Made by a program: the position numbers and the translations under genes. The notes under the pieces are model-generated. The model ran no database searches. It saw only the letters and a program-made list of their open reading frames with translations, and was not told where the DNA came from. Positions 23,201 to 38,200 of a DNA stretch of 64,000 nt are shown piece by piece; position 1 is the stretch's first letter; every line of letters begins with the position of its first letter. Source of the DNA: Pycnopodia helianthoides (taxonomy: Eukaryota > Echinodermata > Asteroidea > Forcipulatida > Asteriidae); contig CM063262.1 of the NCBI GenBank assembly GCA_032158295.1, positions 2,513,394 to 2,577,393 of the forward strand. Reading direction: 5' to 3'.

Positions 23201-26200
23201 TAGCACAACACTTTTACTAGACCAGATTATTTTTGAAAAGACCAGAATCAAAATGAGAAAAGACTATACAGTACAGCATTGAACTGTTTTTGTTTGAAAA
23301 ATCACTAAGAGAAGATTGATCTCATTTTGTCTTTAAAGGAACATTACAGAATTGGTTTTTGCTAACAAAACAGTTGCTGGCAGTGTAAGCACTTTACATG
23401 TATGTAATCCACCATATACATAAACTGACAAACCTGTAGAAGTTTGAGATCGATCGGCCATCTGGGTCACGAGAAAATAGTGAAAAACCGATTACACATT
23501 TGCATGAAATCATATAGGTTCAACAAATGAATAAAACGCTCACTGAGCGATAAACTCCAATCGGAAAATTAGTTTTTTAATTTCTCATCAAATATGGCAT
23601 TTCAGACAGAAATATTTGAAGGGATGTTTTCTACTATCATCATCATTAGACCGTGTAAGTTTTATGTAAATCTGTGATCAAAAGTATATTCTACAATTAC
23701 CAATTCTGTAATGTTCCTTTAAGTTATATTGTAAGATATTTATCCAAAAGTCAACATTTAATCATCTTTTTTGTTTACATTTTAAAGGATAAGTGAGGTA
23801 TTTGTATTCAATTTAAAAAGTACAAGACTGCCGGACTTGTCCAGTCGTGAGCTTACTGGCCCGACGCTAAAATATCTGGCCTATACTGTGGTGCTGTGTA
23901 AATTTCAAGCCCTGTTCACCGTGTTCTGTTTGAATGCAGAGCAGTTGGTTGCCTGCCTGTAGTGTAAATAATGCCTGGGTGTGACACGGTTGTTTGTTTC
24001 ACGGAACATACTAGTAATAAGCCACTTAAAAAAAGAAATCTTAAGTCAACCTTTGGTTTACAAACCGGACACCGGAGAAACAAAATCACGTCGGTTGCAC
24101 AAACTTTGCATGACTTGTTGAGTATGAATCCTAATTTGTTTACTCAGTGTGCAATACAATCTTTGTGCCTCCAAAGGCATGTTTGCATAGTATACCAGAA
24201 TTTACAAAAGTGTTGGACTCCCTAGGTTAATGATTTTTTAACTGATTCTTTATGAATCTTTTAATTTTCCAAAGAATACTCATTAAATTGTGCACAAAAT
24301 TAAACACACACTGTATTATAAGTTGAAAGAATAGAGATAAACTTTAGACTTAAATTTGAACTCGGACGTTTTTATGTCTGGCTGTAAAAAAGAAGCTATC
24401 GTTTACCATGTGATCTTCTCTCTCTCTCGATTAATCAGAATGGATGAACTGTCCCCGGTGTTTATGTGAAGCAATTCAAGTGTGAAAAAGATCAACCAAA
24501 TTTCCCCAGGAATTACCTGGGGAAGTTTGTGCAGTGTGAAAGCGGGCTTAAGGAACAAAGTGTCAAGCTTTTAAAATCAGTCGTGTATCTTAAAACCTTT
24601 GGAACTCACCAATTAGTGATGTACAGCAATTTCCATTAATTTAGTTAATTAACAGGTGAATGAGCTCCTTTGTTTTTGTCTCCAACAGTTGTCCAGGTGG
24701 AAATAGTGGAAGGGTCCCCTGCGGAGGAGGAACGTTCAACAGCAACCCAGGAGAGAGCAACTCAACAGCATGCCAGGTAATCCCTTTCTGCTAATGTACA
24801 TTTAACTTGTAAAACATAGGCTTTGTCACAATGTTTACAGCTTAGAAAAAAAGCTTGTTTGTCGTGAGGTACATGTGTAAAGGCTTTTATATATCTCACA
24901 TGTTATTTACAAGTTTTCAGAAAGTGGGGTTGACGAGCTTCCATGTCTATGTTTGTTTAAAAAAATTACAAGGATCTATGTCGTGTGTGAGATATTGAAT
25001 AGTAAATATTGAATGCATTTCGTTCATAAATGCATTTTTGCAGTGTATACCCACTAGGAAAAATCTGGCTTTTCCATCTCAACTTGGGCGCTTCACGTCC
25101 TGAAACTGAATAGTTCACCTTTCACCCCATGATTATATTCTGTGCTTCATTTAAGAGCCCAGTAATTTTATAAATACTTTGTCTTTAAAGGAACATTACA
25201 GAATTGGTAATTGTAAAATATACTTTTGATCACAGATTTACATAAAACGGTCTAATGATGATGATAGTAGAAAACATCCCTTCAAATACATGAAATATTT
25301 CTGTCTAAAATGCCATATTTGATGAGAAATGAATAAACTAATTTTCCGATTGGAGTTTATCGCTCAGTGAGCGTTTTATTCATTTGTTGAACCTATATGA
25401 TTTCATGCAAATGTGTAATCGGTTTTTCACTATTTTCTCGTGACCCAGATGGCCGATCGATCTCAAACTTCTACAGGTTTGTCAGTTTATGTATATGGAG
25501 GATTACATAAAGTGCTTACACTGCCAGCAACTGTTTTGTTAGCAAAAACCAATTCTGTAATGTTCCTTTAACTTAAGCCCAATGCAAACTTGACTAGTGC
25601 TCAACCATTAGAATACACTTTATGGTTTGTTTCCTTCCTGCAGTCATGCTCAAAGGGGACCTACAGTGTCGGTGCGGCCGACTACTGTTCAGAGTGTCCG
25701 TCCGGTCACGCCTGCTTCGTGGAGGGCACCAGCTCGCCGACGCAGTGCGGGGTCGGTCAGTACGCCCTCAACGGTAGCTCGGTGTGTAACCAGTGCCCGC
25801 TCGGCAACTTCTGTCCCAACATATACGACCCCCCCGTCCAGTGCGACTTTGGACAGTATTCCAACGGGGAGGGGCAGACGTCCTGTACGGAGTGCGAGGC
25901 GGGTTATAAGTGCCCTGACCGGAACGCATCGGTACCCTGCCCGGCTGGTACCAAAAGTCAACTCGGAGATGGAGCGTGTACGAGCTGTGCTCTTGGGTAT
26001 CGCAGGTAAGATTTAACCATCACCAGTTAGGCTTGTGTAATACACAAAAAAAAAATCACTTTTATTGCTTAAAGAAAGGGTTTGCCGCGGTATTTCTGGC
26101 AAGGGTGGCAGCAGATTGCGCCTCATCACCTGGATAAAACACTTGCAACGCACTTTATAAAAGGATCTCATTTCAAACGTAGCTCTAAACACCTGGGCCT

Positions 26201-29200
26201 AATTTCATGGAGCTGCGTAAGCACAAAATAATGCTTAAAATATTTCTGCTAAGCAGCAATAAGCAGGATACCAGTCATGGATGAAATGGTATTTTAGCTG
26301 GTAAGCATAATTATGTTGTGCTTAGCTAGTTTTTGTGCTTTAGCAGCTCTATGAAATTGGGCCCTGTTGTAAAAGATTTGAGATGACTGTTGGGCAAAGA
26401 AAAAACACTAATAAGATCTTTGTAAGATTATTTTCCAATCGTACAACTTTAAATCTGACCTGAACGTTGAATGTACTTGTTTTTTAGTGATGAAGGTCAA
26501 AGTGTCTGCACCATCTGTGACGCAGGATACAAGTGTCCAGACCCGGCCAGCTCGAAGGTCCCCTGCGACGAGGGCTACTTCTCGCCCGAGGGCGCCGACA
26601 ACTGCACGCGCTGCGGGAACAACGAGATCAGCAACACCCCCCACACGGCTTGCGACCCTTGTCCGGCGGGGAAGAGTTGCAGCGATCCGACATTGACGCC
26701 CACTGATTGTTCCGCTGGGAATTATGCCCTGCTTGGGGACGGCGCCTGCCAGTCATGTCCTGCTGGGAGTCGCTGCCCGACGGCATCGAGTGTTGAACCC
26801 TGTCCTGCAGGTAATGAGGGTCTTGTCATTGTGTTCTTTTGAGATTTAAACGTGGGCTCCTACTGTCTGACCATTCAATATCGTCCACTGTGGTTTTCAA
26901 TGATTGTATAAGCTGTGTCAGTTCGCACTATGACATCATGTGATGAATGCATAGTACACAGTCAACCCTCACACTGTTTGACTATTCAATATCGTCCACT
27001 GTGGTTTTCAATGATTGGATAAGCTGTGTCGGCCTGCATTATGATATCATGTGATGAATGCATCCACACAGTACACAGTCAACCCTCCTACTGTCTGACC
27101 GTTCAATATCGTCCACTGTGGTTTTGAATAATATACATAGACTATACCAGCCTGCATTATGATATCATGTGATAAATGCATACCCTAAACAGTACACAGT
27201 CAACCCTCCTACTATCTGACAATTCCGAATTATCCACTTTGGTTTTGCGGTATGATGTCACTTGGTGAATGCATGATACACAGTACACACATCACATGTA
27301 TACAGTTCTTCGCAAAGTTGTGCCACAATTTACAACCTTGAAAGTCTAAATGGTAAAAACCCTTGGCCAACTTGCTGAAAAATGTTACCACATGTAGGAG
27401 GGTTAATCAACAAATTGTAAAAACAGCCATCCTGTGATTTCTCTGGTGATGTGGCACGATAAAAATCCACATAATATTACTACTATTATCAAATGTTGCT
27501 TCACTAGATACGTACTCGGTTGGGGGCGCTACATCCTGCACAACTTGTGTTGCCGGTTATAGCTGTACGAACACGTCAACTGCTGCCTGCCCTGGAGGAT
27601 GGTACAGCCCCGAAGCTAGTAAGTATAATGTTTATTGTTTTTACTCCCCCCCCCCCAACAAAAAAAAAGAAAGGAAAGAAAGAAAAAAGAAGACAAAATA
27701 AACTTACATAAAAATTAAGAAATAAAATAGAATATAGCCGGGAAAGAAAAAAAATTACAAAATAAATATATAAAAATGCAGGCCTGGATTTTCATCTTTG
27801 AGATGGCAAGGCCATTTTTTCATTTTGCAAAGGGCACTTCCATTGGAAAACCTTAAAGTCTATGTGAAACTGTTGAAGGGGCACAAAGGTATTGTCCGAG
27901 ATCACCAATTTCACCAAATCGAGAAGGCCGCGATGTAATGTGATCTAACCAATCTTTATCGTTAACAGATTCCGTCTGCTACGAGTGTGAGGCAGGGTTC
28001 TACTGCCCCATCGGATCGGGAGAGGCCATTGCATGTGCAGACGGGTACTACAGCAGCTCGGCTGCCCAGCAGAGCTGCCTGGAGTGTCCGGCTGGCTCGA
28101 TGTGTTCCACTAAGTCGGTTGTTGAGAGCTGCAGTGCAGGCCACTACTCCCTGGCCAGGTCAACGGCATGCACTGATTGTCCTGCAGGTAGCTTTCTTTC
28201 TCTGTGTTGTGTGTCGTAGCTGAGGGGGGTTGAGTGCACTGAGCTCTAGTCATCAGAGTGCGGGTTCGAATCCCGGTCGGGGCTTGTTTCCTTGAGCAAG
28301 ACACGCACCTGTGCATGTAAATATGTATCTGCGTAGATTGAAATGTGATTGTGACCATTTGGCTACAGGTAGTGACTGGGGCCGCATACTCCTAAGGAGT
28401 TGAGATGGTTTCTGGGACGCCTTTGGCCTGATGAATAGGGGAAGTATCAGGCGGTAAAACTAACTTAAATTCAATATGACACAATGCACACTACTTGCTG
28501 GTACCCTTCCAATTTACGCTAAGCATAGAAAAATAATGCTTACCATAAACAGTTTCCCCAGCCTCTGTGCCATTCAGTTTTACATTATTGCATCCAGTGC
28601 CTGATAAGAAAGGAAAATCATTATAAAGCAGATTAATAATTTCTGCTTAGCACCTTGAAGAAATGTGCTCGGAATTGACGGATGCAGCGCCCAGCAAGCT
28701 TGAGACAGCGTTCGCTGATATTTTCCGCCATCTTCGGCATGCCAGCGATAGAGGTCTATATTAGTTTAAAATCTAGCCACGGTTCTTTAGCTGCTTTACT
28801 ATTTTTAGAAAAAACACTCGATGCTGACTTTGTCGCTGAAAATGTTTCCAATATTTGACATCATAAAAAATGGTTTCTTTTCCTCTACACCCCATGTAGG
28901 TCATTCCTGTGTCAATAATAAGAACATCGAGCCGGTACCGTGCGCGGTGGGTTGGTACAACAACGAGCCGTCCACCGAGGTTTGCCGGCAGTGCCCGGCC
29001 GGAAAGTACTGCTCTGATCCAACACAGGGTCCTGTTGACTGTGACGATGGTAAGTAAAGAGGGAGACCGCCAATACTAGGGCTAGATAGAGCGCTGGCGT
29101 TTTAAATTCCCAGGCAGGTTTCATTTCATTTAATTTATTAATTCTGGTTGTGAAGCATGGGACTCTCAGAAAGCGAACTTAATCACTATACTAGCCAAAA

Positions 29201-32200
29201 ATCCCGTGGAGAGAAGACAATGAAGGAAGTTTCAGTTTTAGGTGTCGGAGGAAAACCCCAGAGAAATATTCCAGGGAAAACCCATGCAATCAGGCAGGGA
29301 CTGAAAAACCCAATCCATGTAGTAACTGGTGTGATTTGAACCGGGGTCCCCAGAGGTGAAAGGCAAGGCAAGATACCACTACGCCAACCTGACTGCCCCA
29401 AGAGAGTCAGGCAGAAGTAATAACTCAAATCGCATTCAAGTAAATGTTTCTTTGTACACACCAAAATTGAATTATTGTTTACCCAATCAGTTTCCCTTGT
29501 GGTTTATTACTTGGTACAAAAAAAAAAAAAAAAAAACCAACCAAAACCCAAAATGTACATCTATGTTGATTTTGATTTTTTGATGAATCTTTATCATAAT
29601 CAGAAGATTTGTCCTATTCCCTGACTGCAGAAGTAATTACTCAAATATAATCTCACTTTACCTAAAAGGGGCCTGACTATCTTGCCCTTTCTACCTCGGT
29701 ATGGTAACATTCATTTGAAGGGGAAGAAAAACAAACAACAAAGGTCTGTCTCTACTCTCGCTTGAAACCTTTCATTTCAGGATTGTACAGTTACGCTGGC
29801 TCCACGGGCTGCACTGACTGCCCGCCAGGCTATGCCTGCACAAACCATACCTATGAAGGAAGAGTTGCTTGCACGGCAGGCTCCTATGCTATTGGCAAGG
29901 CCACTTCGTGTACGGAATGTACTACAGGCTCCTTCTGCCCAACCACTATGTAAGTATCGCTAACAATAGGATGGTGAATAGGAAACGAGAAGAAATGTTC
30001 AGTTTTCAAGATGTGGGAGGGAAACCCCAATCCACATGCAAGGCTACGGCCCGAGGTGGGATTCGAACTTCCGCAGGGGTGATAGGCAGGGAAAGAAACC
30101 ACTGAGCCAACCTGATCCTTTGTATTGGTCTGTTTTTGTTTTTACAATTTTTGTTATAGATTCTTCTACCCTTGGTTAATATGACCCAAACTTTTGCAAT
30201 TGGTGGCAGAACTTGTTTCCAAAAAAGTTTGTAAAAAATTGGTTGTCCTCAAACTTGCAATTTCATTTTTATAGAAAACTGAAAAATTGCAAACAGTTTT
30301 GTGTGCAAGGTAGTCTCCTCTTTTTGCATTTTTGCAGTAACAAATTTGTGCGTCTGTTTAGCGGTATTGTGAAGGGTTCGAATCCTGGCCGAGGCACCTA
30401 AGTTTCTTGCTTTCATCCTACATCAGTGGAGGGCAAATATTACCTCATTTACTACCATTTTTAACTTGTGACTTTTATGATTTTGTGTTTATGCTTAGTG
30501 ACAAAACTGAGATACCCTGTGCGCCCGGTACCTACTCCTCGGCCGGAGCGACCTCCTGCCAGGTCTGCCTCGCCGGTCAAGAATGCCCACGCCAAGACGG
30601 GCTGGACATCCGTAACTGCACCCTGGGGGAGTACAGTACAGCGCAGAGTACAGCCTGCACGGCGTGCCCGTCCGGTTACGCTTGCCCACTCACCGACAGC
30701 GACTATAAAGAACCATGCACTGGGGGCTCTACTCCACGGGTATGCAGAGCGTCTGTACGGGCTGCCCAGCTGGATTGTAAGTATACTCCGTCCCTTTTTT
30801 TCGTGGTAAAGGTAGTGCGTCTGAAAAGAGCCTATACGCATGTCCCAATGCGCATGATTGGCGCGCGAAAGGACCCTGGCTGAAATCCGAGTCCAAGCGA
30901 CACTGGCAACCATCATGGCGCGCTGATTTTGAAGCAATGCGTACACAACTATAAAACCTGGCATAGCTACATGTAAACTACAGCGTGGCGTCCATCTCGG
31001 CGGCTTGATTTATTATTGCAATCCATTGGACCGCCAGAGCGTTATGCTAGGCTGCATCATTGCGCCGAAGTACAGAAGCGATCCTACAAGTGAATACGCA
31101 CATTGGGCATTTTGAACGTTCCAGCAGTCCATGAGTTTACTGGCCTAGCGCTAAAAATAACTGGCCTCTGGCCTGTTGTCCAGTGTTTATTTTGGACCAT
31201 TGCACTTGTCTGGTCATGAGTTTACTGGCCTAGAGCTAAAAATTACTGGCCTGGACCATTGCACTTGTCCGGTCCTGAGTTTACTGGCCTAGAGCTAAAA
31301 ATTACTGTCCTCAGGCCTGTTGTCCAGTGTTTATTTTGGACCATTGCACTTGTTCGGTCCTGAGTTTACTGGCCTAGAGCTAAAAATTACTGGCCTCTGG
31401 CCTGTTGTCCAGTGTTTATTTTGGACCATTGCACTTGTCCGGTCATGAGTTTACTGGCCTAGAGCTAAACATCACTGGCCTCGGGCCTGTTTTCCAGTGT
31501 TAATTTTGGACCATTGCACTTGTCCGGTCATGAGTTTACTGGCCTAGAGCTAAAAATTGATGGCCTCAGGCCTGTTGTCCAGTGTTAATTTCAGACCATT
31601 GCACTTGTCCGGTCCTGAGTTTACTGGCCTAGAGCTAAAAATCACTGGCCTCGGGCCTGTTGTCCAGTATTAATTTCGGACCATTGCTCTTGTTCAGTCC
31701 TAAGTTTACTGGCCTAGAGCTAAAAATCACTGGCCTCGGGCCTGTGGTCCAGTACTAATTTTGAGCCCTACACGCAACACCACACAGCCTTCAGGTCTGT
31801 GTTTGCAAAAACGTTCACCAATGCATTGATTTATTTTGTCGTAATTTGCAGTTTCTGTCCGAATCCCTTCTCCGATCAAATGTTGGAATGTCCGACGGGC
31901 TACTACTCCCTGGGTAACACCTCCATCTGCACTCAGTGCCCGGCCGGCTACGCGTGTACGGATAAAACGACCGAACCGAGGTACAGTATACAAATCTGCA
32001 TTATCCTCACCTCAATCATTTTTATCTTGATCTTGGTTTTGATTTTGTCGGCCATTGTCGATCCACTGTGGGATGAAGGCCTCAGCATGACGTATCCAAA
32101 TGTCTCTGTTTTGTGCTTGTTGGGGATTCGAACCCACACTCTGCTGGTGACAAATATGTCTTTGGGGGATCAATACTTGTTTGAATCTTATAGTCGGTGA

Positions 32201-35200
32201 GATTTCAGAGTGAAGCTCAAAAATATTTCTTGGCCGCTCAATAAAATATATATTTTTTAAACAAAGTTTTATCAACGCCTTTGGAATTGAAACTGTTTGT
32301 AAACTATTTTGGGTTGAACAAAGATAAATTGACTAGAGCGGGACTTGAACCTGCAACCGCCAGATTAACGTGCCGGCGCTCTACCAACTGAGCTATCTAG
32401 CTCTTTGTTGGTGGTCTCCCTGTTTTGTTAGGATCTTTGTTCGGGGGTGCCAGTCAGAAGCCATACAACCTGTAACTGCCCTGTAGCCAGGGGTCACACC
32501 TAAGTTTACGATACAACCTGGGCAGCGGCAGCAGAGGGATCACCTTAAGGGGATGCAACTTTGTATTTCAAATATAAAGTAATAAGCCAAAAGGGAAACT
32601 GACTGGGTAAGTTTTAAGTAATTTTGGGTTGATCAAAGAAAATTGACTGGAGCGGAACTTGAACCTGCGACCTCCGGGTTAGTGTGACGGTGCTCTGCCA
32701 AATGAGCTATGTGTTTATAATTAATTGGTGTAAAAGTTACAGGTTTTTATTGTTATGTATATTTTATTGGTTCAAATCAGTGACATATGTGAATCGGGCA
32801 CCTACTCGTTGGGTGCGCAGATATCATGCACAAACTGCAACCCCGGTTACTACTGCCCGTCGATCTACTCTGGACCAATCAAATGCTACAAGGGTTACTA
32901 TAGCAGCCTCAATGCAGCCAACTGTACCATATGCGAGGCAGGGTACCAGTGCTCTGACCAGACAGGTGAGTGAATGCACGATTTTAATAGTTGGTTCCAA
33001 TTTCACGAAGCTGTTCGGGCAGAATGTGCTTCTTGGTTATTTTCTGTGCTAAGCAGAAATTAGCAGGGAACCAGTCACAAACAATATACATCACGCAGTA
33101 TTTCGCCTGGTAACCCAATTCTGCTTAGCAAGATTTTTCTGTGCTATGCAACTTTTTTGTGGTTAACAGCTTTATGGATTTGGACCCTGGTGGCAATGCA
33201 GGTTAAACTAGACTTCTCAAAGTAAAGGCAAGGTTTTGTGTAGTTTGGTGTTTTCTGAAGACCATCAGACTGCACTGATCGAAATGTTGAGTTGTTACTG
33301 ACATAGTTCATGTTAGAGCTAATATCTTTTCTTTGGCAAAGATCTTGCTGCATCCTTCCAAGGTTACTCAGAATTGACTTATTTTCTCAAAAAAAGTGTT
33401 CAATAATATTTTCACAACAAAATCAAACAAGTAACCCGCTTTTTTTCCCTTGCGTTACAGTGCCCGAAGTTTGTCCTCCCGGCACCTGGTCCGGAGCAGG
33501 CTGGACCGGCTGCAAAGGCTGCGAGTCGGGCTACACCTGCGACGAGGGCTCCACCGTGCCCAACCCCTCAGCTGATGTCTGCGAGCCGGGGGGATGGTGT
33601 GACGGCAAGACACGCTACGAGTGCCCTCCGGGATCTTACAACCCAAACAACGGATCCACGTCACAGGCTACTGGCTGTATTCCATGCCCAGCAGGTCAGC
33701 AGCAATTTTTGCCTTTACAATTTTTTGTCGCTGGTCCCACAAAGTGACTTATAAGTTACTAATGCTTTCATTAGTAAATATTGTCTATTTTGGTGTAGTT
33801 ATATGTACTTAAAAAAACAGGGCTGTATAATGGAAAACGAATTTCATGTGTTTTCATATGATGAACAGATAAATTGAATTGAATTGAATTGAATTGAATT
33901 ACTGTGACTTTTGCAGCAAGTTTCAGTGCCTTATTCGTAATAATTATGTGATTACACTAATGAGTAAGAACGACGTATCACTAGATTTGCCCTTCTGTGA
34001 TGTCATGAACTCTGACGAATGTGGTTAGGAATTAAATACTCATTTAAAATAATTGCAAGAATGAAATCATATTGGGAGTTTTGTGTGAATGAAGAAGTCA
34101 GCTTTATTTATGTCTTAAAAAATTACAATATAATATAGTACGCAGAGTCTGAAACAGCAGTTGGGGAAAAAAAAATGCAAATCCAAACACGATTTTCTCT
34201 AAACACAAATTGTTTGGCTGACGTGGACCATACAGGTTACTTAAAGGAACATTACAGAATTGGTTTTTGCTAACAAAACAGTTGTTGGCAGTGTAAGCAC
34301 TTTATGTAATCCACCATATACATAAACTGACAAACCTGTAGAAGTTTGAGATCGATCGGCCATCTGGGTCACGAGAAAATAGTGAAAAACCGATTACACA
34401 TTTGCATGAAATCATATAGATTCAACAAATGAATAAAACGCTCACTGAGCGATAAACTCCAATCGGAAAATTTATTTATTCATTTCTCATCAAATATGGC
34501 ATTTCAGACAGAAATATTTCAAGGGATTTTTTCTACTATCATCATCATTAGACCGTGTAAGTTTTATGTAAATCTGTGATCAAAAAGTATATTTTACAAG
34601 TTTTTTTCTTACCAATTCTGTAATGTTCCTTTAACGGGACCAGTAATAAATTATGCCAGCACAATATTTTTTGGGGTAATCAGTTATCATAACTTTAAAA
34701 TGTTGCCATCTGTTTTAGGATTCTACTGCCCTGGACCAGGAGACAGTGACTACGTAACAAACCTCTGCCCAACTGGTCACTATTGCCCGATTGGTACGAC
34801 CTATGAGACTGCCTTCCCGTGCCCAGGTAAGAATTTTCACCCCAATTAAGTTTTCTTCACAATCCGTCTTCATTCTGTCAATTCTTCCAGTGAGTTGGCC
34901 AACCATTTGAAACCAATGAACCCAACTATTATTATTATTATTTATTCAGCCAACACATCGATACAAGACAATACAAAAATACTTCCTGATGGGCTTGGAG
35001 TAACAAAAGCAAAGTAACTACTGTGGCGCATAGACCTGCCGCCCCACATCTGGTTGTAAAACAAGTAGAGTAGATAAGATATGACAATACATGTAAAAAT
35101 AAGAGAATAAATTAACTATAAATAAAAACTATGTACCGATGTTGACTAATCCATTCGTACTCATATTGTAGGTGGTACGTACAATGATCTGACCAATCAG

Positions 35201-38200
35201 ACGTCGGAGTTCATTGCGTGTATACAGTGCCCCGCCGGCTACTACTGCCCTCAAGGGAGTTCCAATCACGATGACCAATGTCCACGAGGATTCTACTGCC
35301 TGGAAGGCCAAGCGTCCGGCGTTGACAACGCCTGTCCGCTCGGATATTTCGGGTGAGTACTGTTTTTTACTGGTCACGGTACATAAACAGTGTTTCTGAC
35401 TAGAGCCATGGAGTGCTTTTTGTAGGTGTACAAAAAAATGTCAGACTTTTCTAATAAACCACAATGGAAACTGACTGGGTAGATTTTAAATAGTTTTAGG
35501 TTGAACAAAGACAAATTGACTGGAGCGGGATTAGAACCAACGACCTCCGGATTGATGTGCAGGTGCTCTACCAACTGAGCTATCTAGCTAACTTTTCTTT
35601 GATGTCAGACTTTTGTTATGTCTGGCTGGTGAAAAAAGTAGCTGTTATTTTTTCGTCAGAAATAAAGAAATCCTGCTCTTTGATCTACTTCTCTAGTGCT
35701 GAGGAAACAGTTACCAGAAGCTCCTTGCTATTAACAGTATAACTCCAGGGGTTATTTTTAACTTTGACTTCGTTTGTAAACAAGTTTTGTTTACTTTGCC
35801 GAAAAGTAAACAAGTTTTGTTTACTTTGCCGAAAAGTAAACAAGTTTTGTTTACTTTGCCGAAAAGTAAAAAAGTTTTGTAAAACGTAACCAAATTTTGT
35901 TTACTTTGCCAAAAAGTAAACAAGTTTTGTTTACTTTGACAAAAAACAAAACAAGTTCTGTTCACTTTGCCAAAAAGTAAACAAGTTTTGTTTACTTCGC
36001 CAAAAAGTCAAAAAATCTAAAGAACTCCAAGTTTCCTAGTGAGACCTAGCCAAATCGCATGGAAAGTGTCAAGTCACCCTGGGTTGAATCTCCGAGTGAA
36101 AAAACATTCCATCAGTGACCCCCCCCCCTTCAAGAATTCCCACAGGAGTTGTAAACAAATCTCTTAAGCTTGGGCTATTAGCCACTCCTGGCTGAAATCA
36201 ATCATATCATTGACAGATGGCTTCCACATTGGGTGACAGGTTGGAATTTGTTGTATTAGGTCTAAAAAGCCATAGGGTCCTGTGTGTTGTGTAATGCATG
36301 TAAAAGAACCCAGTGCTTTTTTGTTTAAAAGAAGGGGGTTTGCTTTGGTGTTGTCTGGTATGATTGGCTGCAGATTGCGCCACAGCACCTTGTAAACCGT
36401 TACATGGTGCTATGTAAATAAACAGATCTTATATTTTGAATAATAGCTCCGCATACCGTGTAGAAGGAACAAATAGTGAGCCATTTTTGTTTTCTTTTCG
36501 GTTTAAAAAACAAAACATGGTCGGTAGTATCACAAGGTAATACTAAAAATGACTTGCTTACAAATAAAAAAATTAAGTATTACAAAGACAGTTAACAAAT
36601 TTAAAAAACCCGGCCAGCCAGATATAAGAAATAACCCATAAATACTATGATAAAAAATTGACTATATAAGAACTGCGTATTGTTATTATTATTATTAATG
36701 CGATCATTTCAACAATACCTCCTAAAATTTTGATCCTAAGAGTTAAACCAATTTGATAAATGATATTAACCATTTTTTCTTTTTTCTCTCTGTAGGGATG
36801 GGTTAGGATTTGAGAACGCCACCCAATGTACAATCTGCCCCGTGGGCTACTTCTGTCCGCACGGTAGTGCGACCAACCCCACTACGTCCGCGACCCCATG
36901 TGATCCGGGGACGTATAATCCGGACCAAGGGGCTGGCCATCAGTACAACTGCAGGTTGTGCGACCAGGGAAGGTCCTGTCCCCTGCCGGGATTGCGTAAC
37001 AGTTCGCACCCATGTGCAGAGGGTAAGTAGGAAAACAATTTAGTATTATTATTTTTTGTGGCTGTTGAGAAACACGGGCGGTCCGTGTTGGCGAAGTGGT
37101 ACCTTGACTCATCTACAACCTCTGGGACCCTGGTTAGAATCCCTGGCTGTTCAGAAACACAGGCGGTCGGGTTGGTGTAGCGGTACCTTTGCTCGCCTTC
37201 CACCTCTGGGACCGCGGCACTATGTGGATTGGGTTTTCAGTCCCTGCCTGATGGCATTGGATCTTTCCTCGAATAATTTTCTGGGGTTTTCCTCCTACCT
37301 CGTAGTGAGGAGCAGTGTACTGCAACGATTTAATCGATGTTTAAAGGAACATTACAGAATTGGTTTTTGCTAACAAAACAGTTGCTGGCAGTGTAAGCAC
37401 TTTATGTAATCCACCATATACATAAACTGACAAACCTGTAGAAGTTTGAGATCGATCGGCCATCTGGGTCACGAGAAAATAGTGAAAAACCGATTACACA
37501 TTTGCATGAAATCATATAGATTCAACAAAATGAATAAAACGCTCACTGAGCGATAAACTCCAATCGGAAAATCAGTTTATTCATTTCTCATCAAATATGG
37601 CATTTCAGACAGAAATATTACAAGGGATGTTTTCTACTTTCATCATCATTAGACCGTGTAAGTTTGATGTAAATCTGTGATCAAAAAGTATATTTTACAA
37701 GTTTTTTTCTTACCAATTCTGTAAATGTTCCTTTAAATTTTAAATCAGGGATAAAGAATACAAATTTTGAAATTGGGCCAGTTTTCATAGGGTCTCTGTC
37801 TCTTTCCCCATTAGGCGTAGGCATTTCCCTCTGGTCTCCTCCCATAGAACCACTGGTGCCACTCTCACCACAGCCCAACTTTCCACAGCCCGTCTTTCCC
37901 TAGGTTGGCTAAAGCAAAACTAACAGTCAAAACTTTTGGAACAAGCCATCCTTAATTTCAGAGATGACATCAGTATATATTCGGTTTGCGGTAACACCAT
38001 GTGTAAAAAATATCTACTTGCTGTGTAGATTTGTTCTTTAGAGAACTTGTCTTGCTATTTATTCTACTACCGCGGAGTAGGTTTTCCTCGGAATTCGGGA
38101 GACTTCTCAGATCTGAAAAGAACTGTCCTGCTTATTAACTACTACCTGGGCGGGAGGTAGGAGATCGGCCTGGACTACTACTTTAGCTTTGTGGATCGGG

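Noticed and set aside
25627..26016. Long open frames overlapping exon 4 in other frames and on the minus strand (also over exons 5, 20, 33, 42, 44)
   Set aside because: They are Arg/Pro/Ala-rich by-products of GC-rich coding DNA. Only one frame in each shows the cysteine module and the right splice phases.
31112..31765. CRISPR-like array
   Set aside because: The 85-base units repeat without unique spacers, lie in an intron of an animal gene, and no cas genes are present.
32341..32395. A functional tRNA on the minus strand
   Set aside because: Box A and B are good, but the acceptor stem does not pair convincingly, and three further copies share the same non-tRNA tail. This marks a SINE family.
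35711..35965. Minus-strand frame with repeated NKTCLLFGKV units
   Set aside because: Translation of the 30-bp minisatellite, with no start context or splice support.
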